This document shows, in pieces, positions 6,326-6,837 of a DNA stretch of 6,837 nucleotides. Source of the stretch: Acidobacteriota bacterium (GTDB lineage: Bacteria > Acidobacteriota > HRBIN11). Within the stretch, counting starts at the first letter, position 1. Each line of letters starts with the position of its first letter. A model generated the notes under the pieces. The model saw only the letters and a list, made by a program, of their open reading frames with translations, searched no databases and was not told where the DNA came from. The DNA is taken from contig JANXAA010000027.1 in NCBI GenBank assembly GCA_025061865.1, positions 1 through 6,837 of the forward strand. Direction: 5' to 3'. The position numbers and the translations under genes were made by a program.

Positions 6326-6422
6326 GGCTCACCTCTGCGGGGTTTCGGGTCTCAGGTTAAAGATAGGCATCGAGTCTTGGATGTCCGGTCCGGGAAAAAG
6401 GGACTCCCGACCACAAACCTGT

Positions 6423-6440
6423 ATCTTAAGAATCTTAAGG
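6423..6440. repeat. Two 9-base tandem units, each with a CTTAAG palindrome
   Basis: ATCTTAAGA (6423-6431) is followed directly by ATCTTAAGG (6432-6440). Each contains the palindrome CTTAAG. The pair lies about 100 bases upstream of the miaB start, in an AT-rich patch within GC-rich DNA. It could be an operator or promoter element; nothing else supports that. Confidence 0.4.
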
Positions 6441-6543
6441 CGGGTACCGGTCGACCAAGGCGGACCCGACGGGCACGTTTTTGGAATATCGACTGCGGGC
6501 CCTGGCCCGTGCTGACTTCCATCTAACCAATCCGTCTATCGGT

Positions 6544-6583
6544 GTAGGCCCTGGCCTGCAGGCTCCGCTCAAAACAGGCCTAC
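6544..6583. repeat. Inverted repeat downstream of pssA
   Basis: GTAGGCC at 6544-6550 pairs with GGCCTAC at 6577-6583. The 26 bases between them contain the palindrome CCTGCAGG. It lies about 64-103 bases past the pssA stop. On the minus strand a TTTTGA stretch falls in the loop, not after the stem, so it is not a typical terminator. Confidence 0.35.
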
Positions 6584-6610
6584 CGGGCCGGCAAGGTCTG
6601 GGGGTTTCTT

Positions 6611-6638
6611 GGGACCCGGGAGCTGGCACCTCGGACCT
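6611..6638. repeat. Heptamer repeat beside the pssA stop
   Basis: On the minus strand the in-phase units are AGGTCCG, AGGTGCC, AGCTCCC and GGGTCCC (6638 down to 6611), starting eight bases after the pssA stop codon. It includes the copy (6614-6631) that matches 4796-4813 at 17 of 18 bases in inverted orientation. Confidence 0.55.
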
Positions 6639-6646
6639 CGGTCCCG

Positions 6647-6837
6647 TCACTGGGACTCGACTCGGTACGAGGATCGGGCCCGTCGGAGCAACCAGCCCAG
6701 GCGGGCGATAGGACCGCTGAGGACATAAGCGGTCGACCCAGCCCACAACGTCCAGTGGGGATAGCTCAGGGCTAGGGCCAGGATGAGGGCAACGGTCGAC
6801 AGCGTCGCCAGGGGCCACCGTTGATAGGCCTCTAAGC
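6647..6837 (-). CDS. pssA: Probable phosphatidylserine synthase, C-terminal 62 residues
   Basis: The gene enters from the window's right edge and ends at TGA 6647-6649, so only its last 62 residues are visible. They show two hydrophobic stretches, about residues 8-25 (PLATLSTVALILALALSY) and 28-50. The second contains AYVLSGPIARL. The Y-V-L-S-G-P motif just before the end, after a short basic loop (EAYQRWP), is characteristic of the last membrane segment of CDP-diacylglycerol-serine O-phosphatidyltransferase. That enzyme makes phosphatidylserine from CDP-diacylglycerol and serine, leading to phosphatidylethanolamine. The catalytic CDP-alcohol motif lies outside the window, so another membrane protein cannot be excluded. 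It is upstream of miaB on the same strand. Confidence 0.7.
   Translation of the reverse strand, partial: LEAYQRWPLATLSTVALILALALSYPHWTLWAGSTAYVLSGPIARLGWLLRRARSSYRVESQ

Larger units (their letters stand above)
6326..6646. other. 321-base gap between pssA and miaB
   Basis: No gene is supported here; open frames on both strands (for example 6435-6818 minus) are proline- and arginine-rich with no motif. The gap holds the miaB ribosome site, a double CTTAAG repeat, two copies of GGCCCTGGCC, an inverted repeat at 6544-6583 and a heptamer repeat beside the pssA stop. A miaB promoter is likely somewhere in it, but I see no clear -35/-10 pair. Confidence 0.65.

Noticed and set aside
6435..6818. 127-codon minus-strand frame at the right end
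   Set aside because: It is rich in P, R and G and overlaps the pssA end in another frame; the pssA frame carries a recognisable membrane motif and this one does not.

Overview
The window is GC-rich bacterial DNA from a Gram-negative organism: it carries a Kdo transferase gene (kdtA/waaA), which implies lipopolysaccharide. Most of it is ordinary housekeeping sequence. I cannot name the organism. The coiled-coil/GAF protein and the zinc-ribbon protein with a helical tail recall families I associate with Acidobacteriota and Deltaproteobacteria-like lineages, but that is an impression.

Layout. A minus-strand coiled-coil/GAF gene fills 9-896. It is split by one in-frame TAA, and the reading frame continues intact beyond it. 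A 610-base gap (897-1506) rich in short repeats follows. Three plus-strand genes come next: a small cysteine-rich protein of unknown function (1507-1788), a zinc-ribbon protein (1946-2347), and kdtA (2500-3786). They converge on a minus-strand block that runs, in transcription order, from the C-terminal end of a probable phosphatidylserine synthase gene (pssA, cut by the window end) to miaB (tRNA methylthiotransferase) and a suhB-type inositol monophosphatase. The same-strand order pssA-miaB-suhB could be one transcript, although 321 bases separate pssA from miaB.

Function. kdtA and pssA both build the envelope (lipopolysaccharide core and phosphatidylethanolamine precursor). miaB and suhB act in tRNA modification and in sugar-phosphate or RNA-related metabolism. 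I see no defence system, mobile element, CRISPR array, tRNA or rRNA.

The most unusual signal is in the gaps between genes. Several contain degenerate tandem repeats with a 7-base period, most clearly the roughly 98-base array at 1391-1488. Three separate gaps share a 13-base core close to GCCAGGTCCCGGG. The premature stop in the GAF gene is the other item worth checking.
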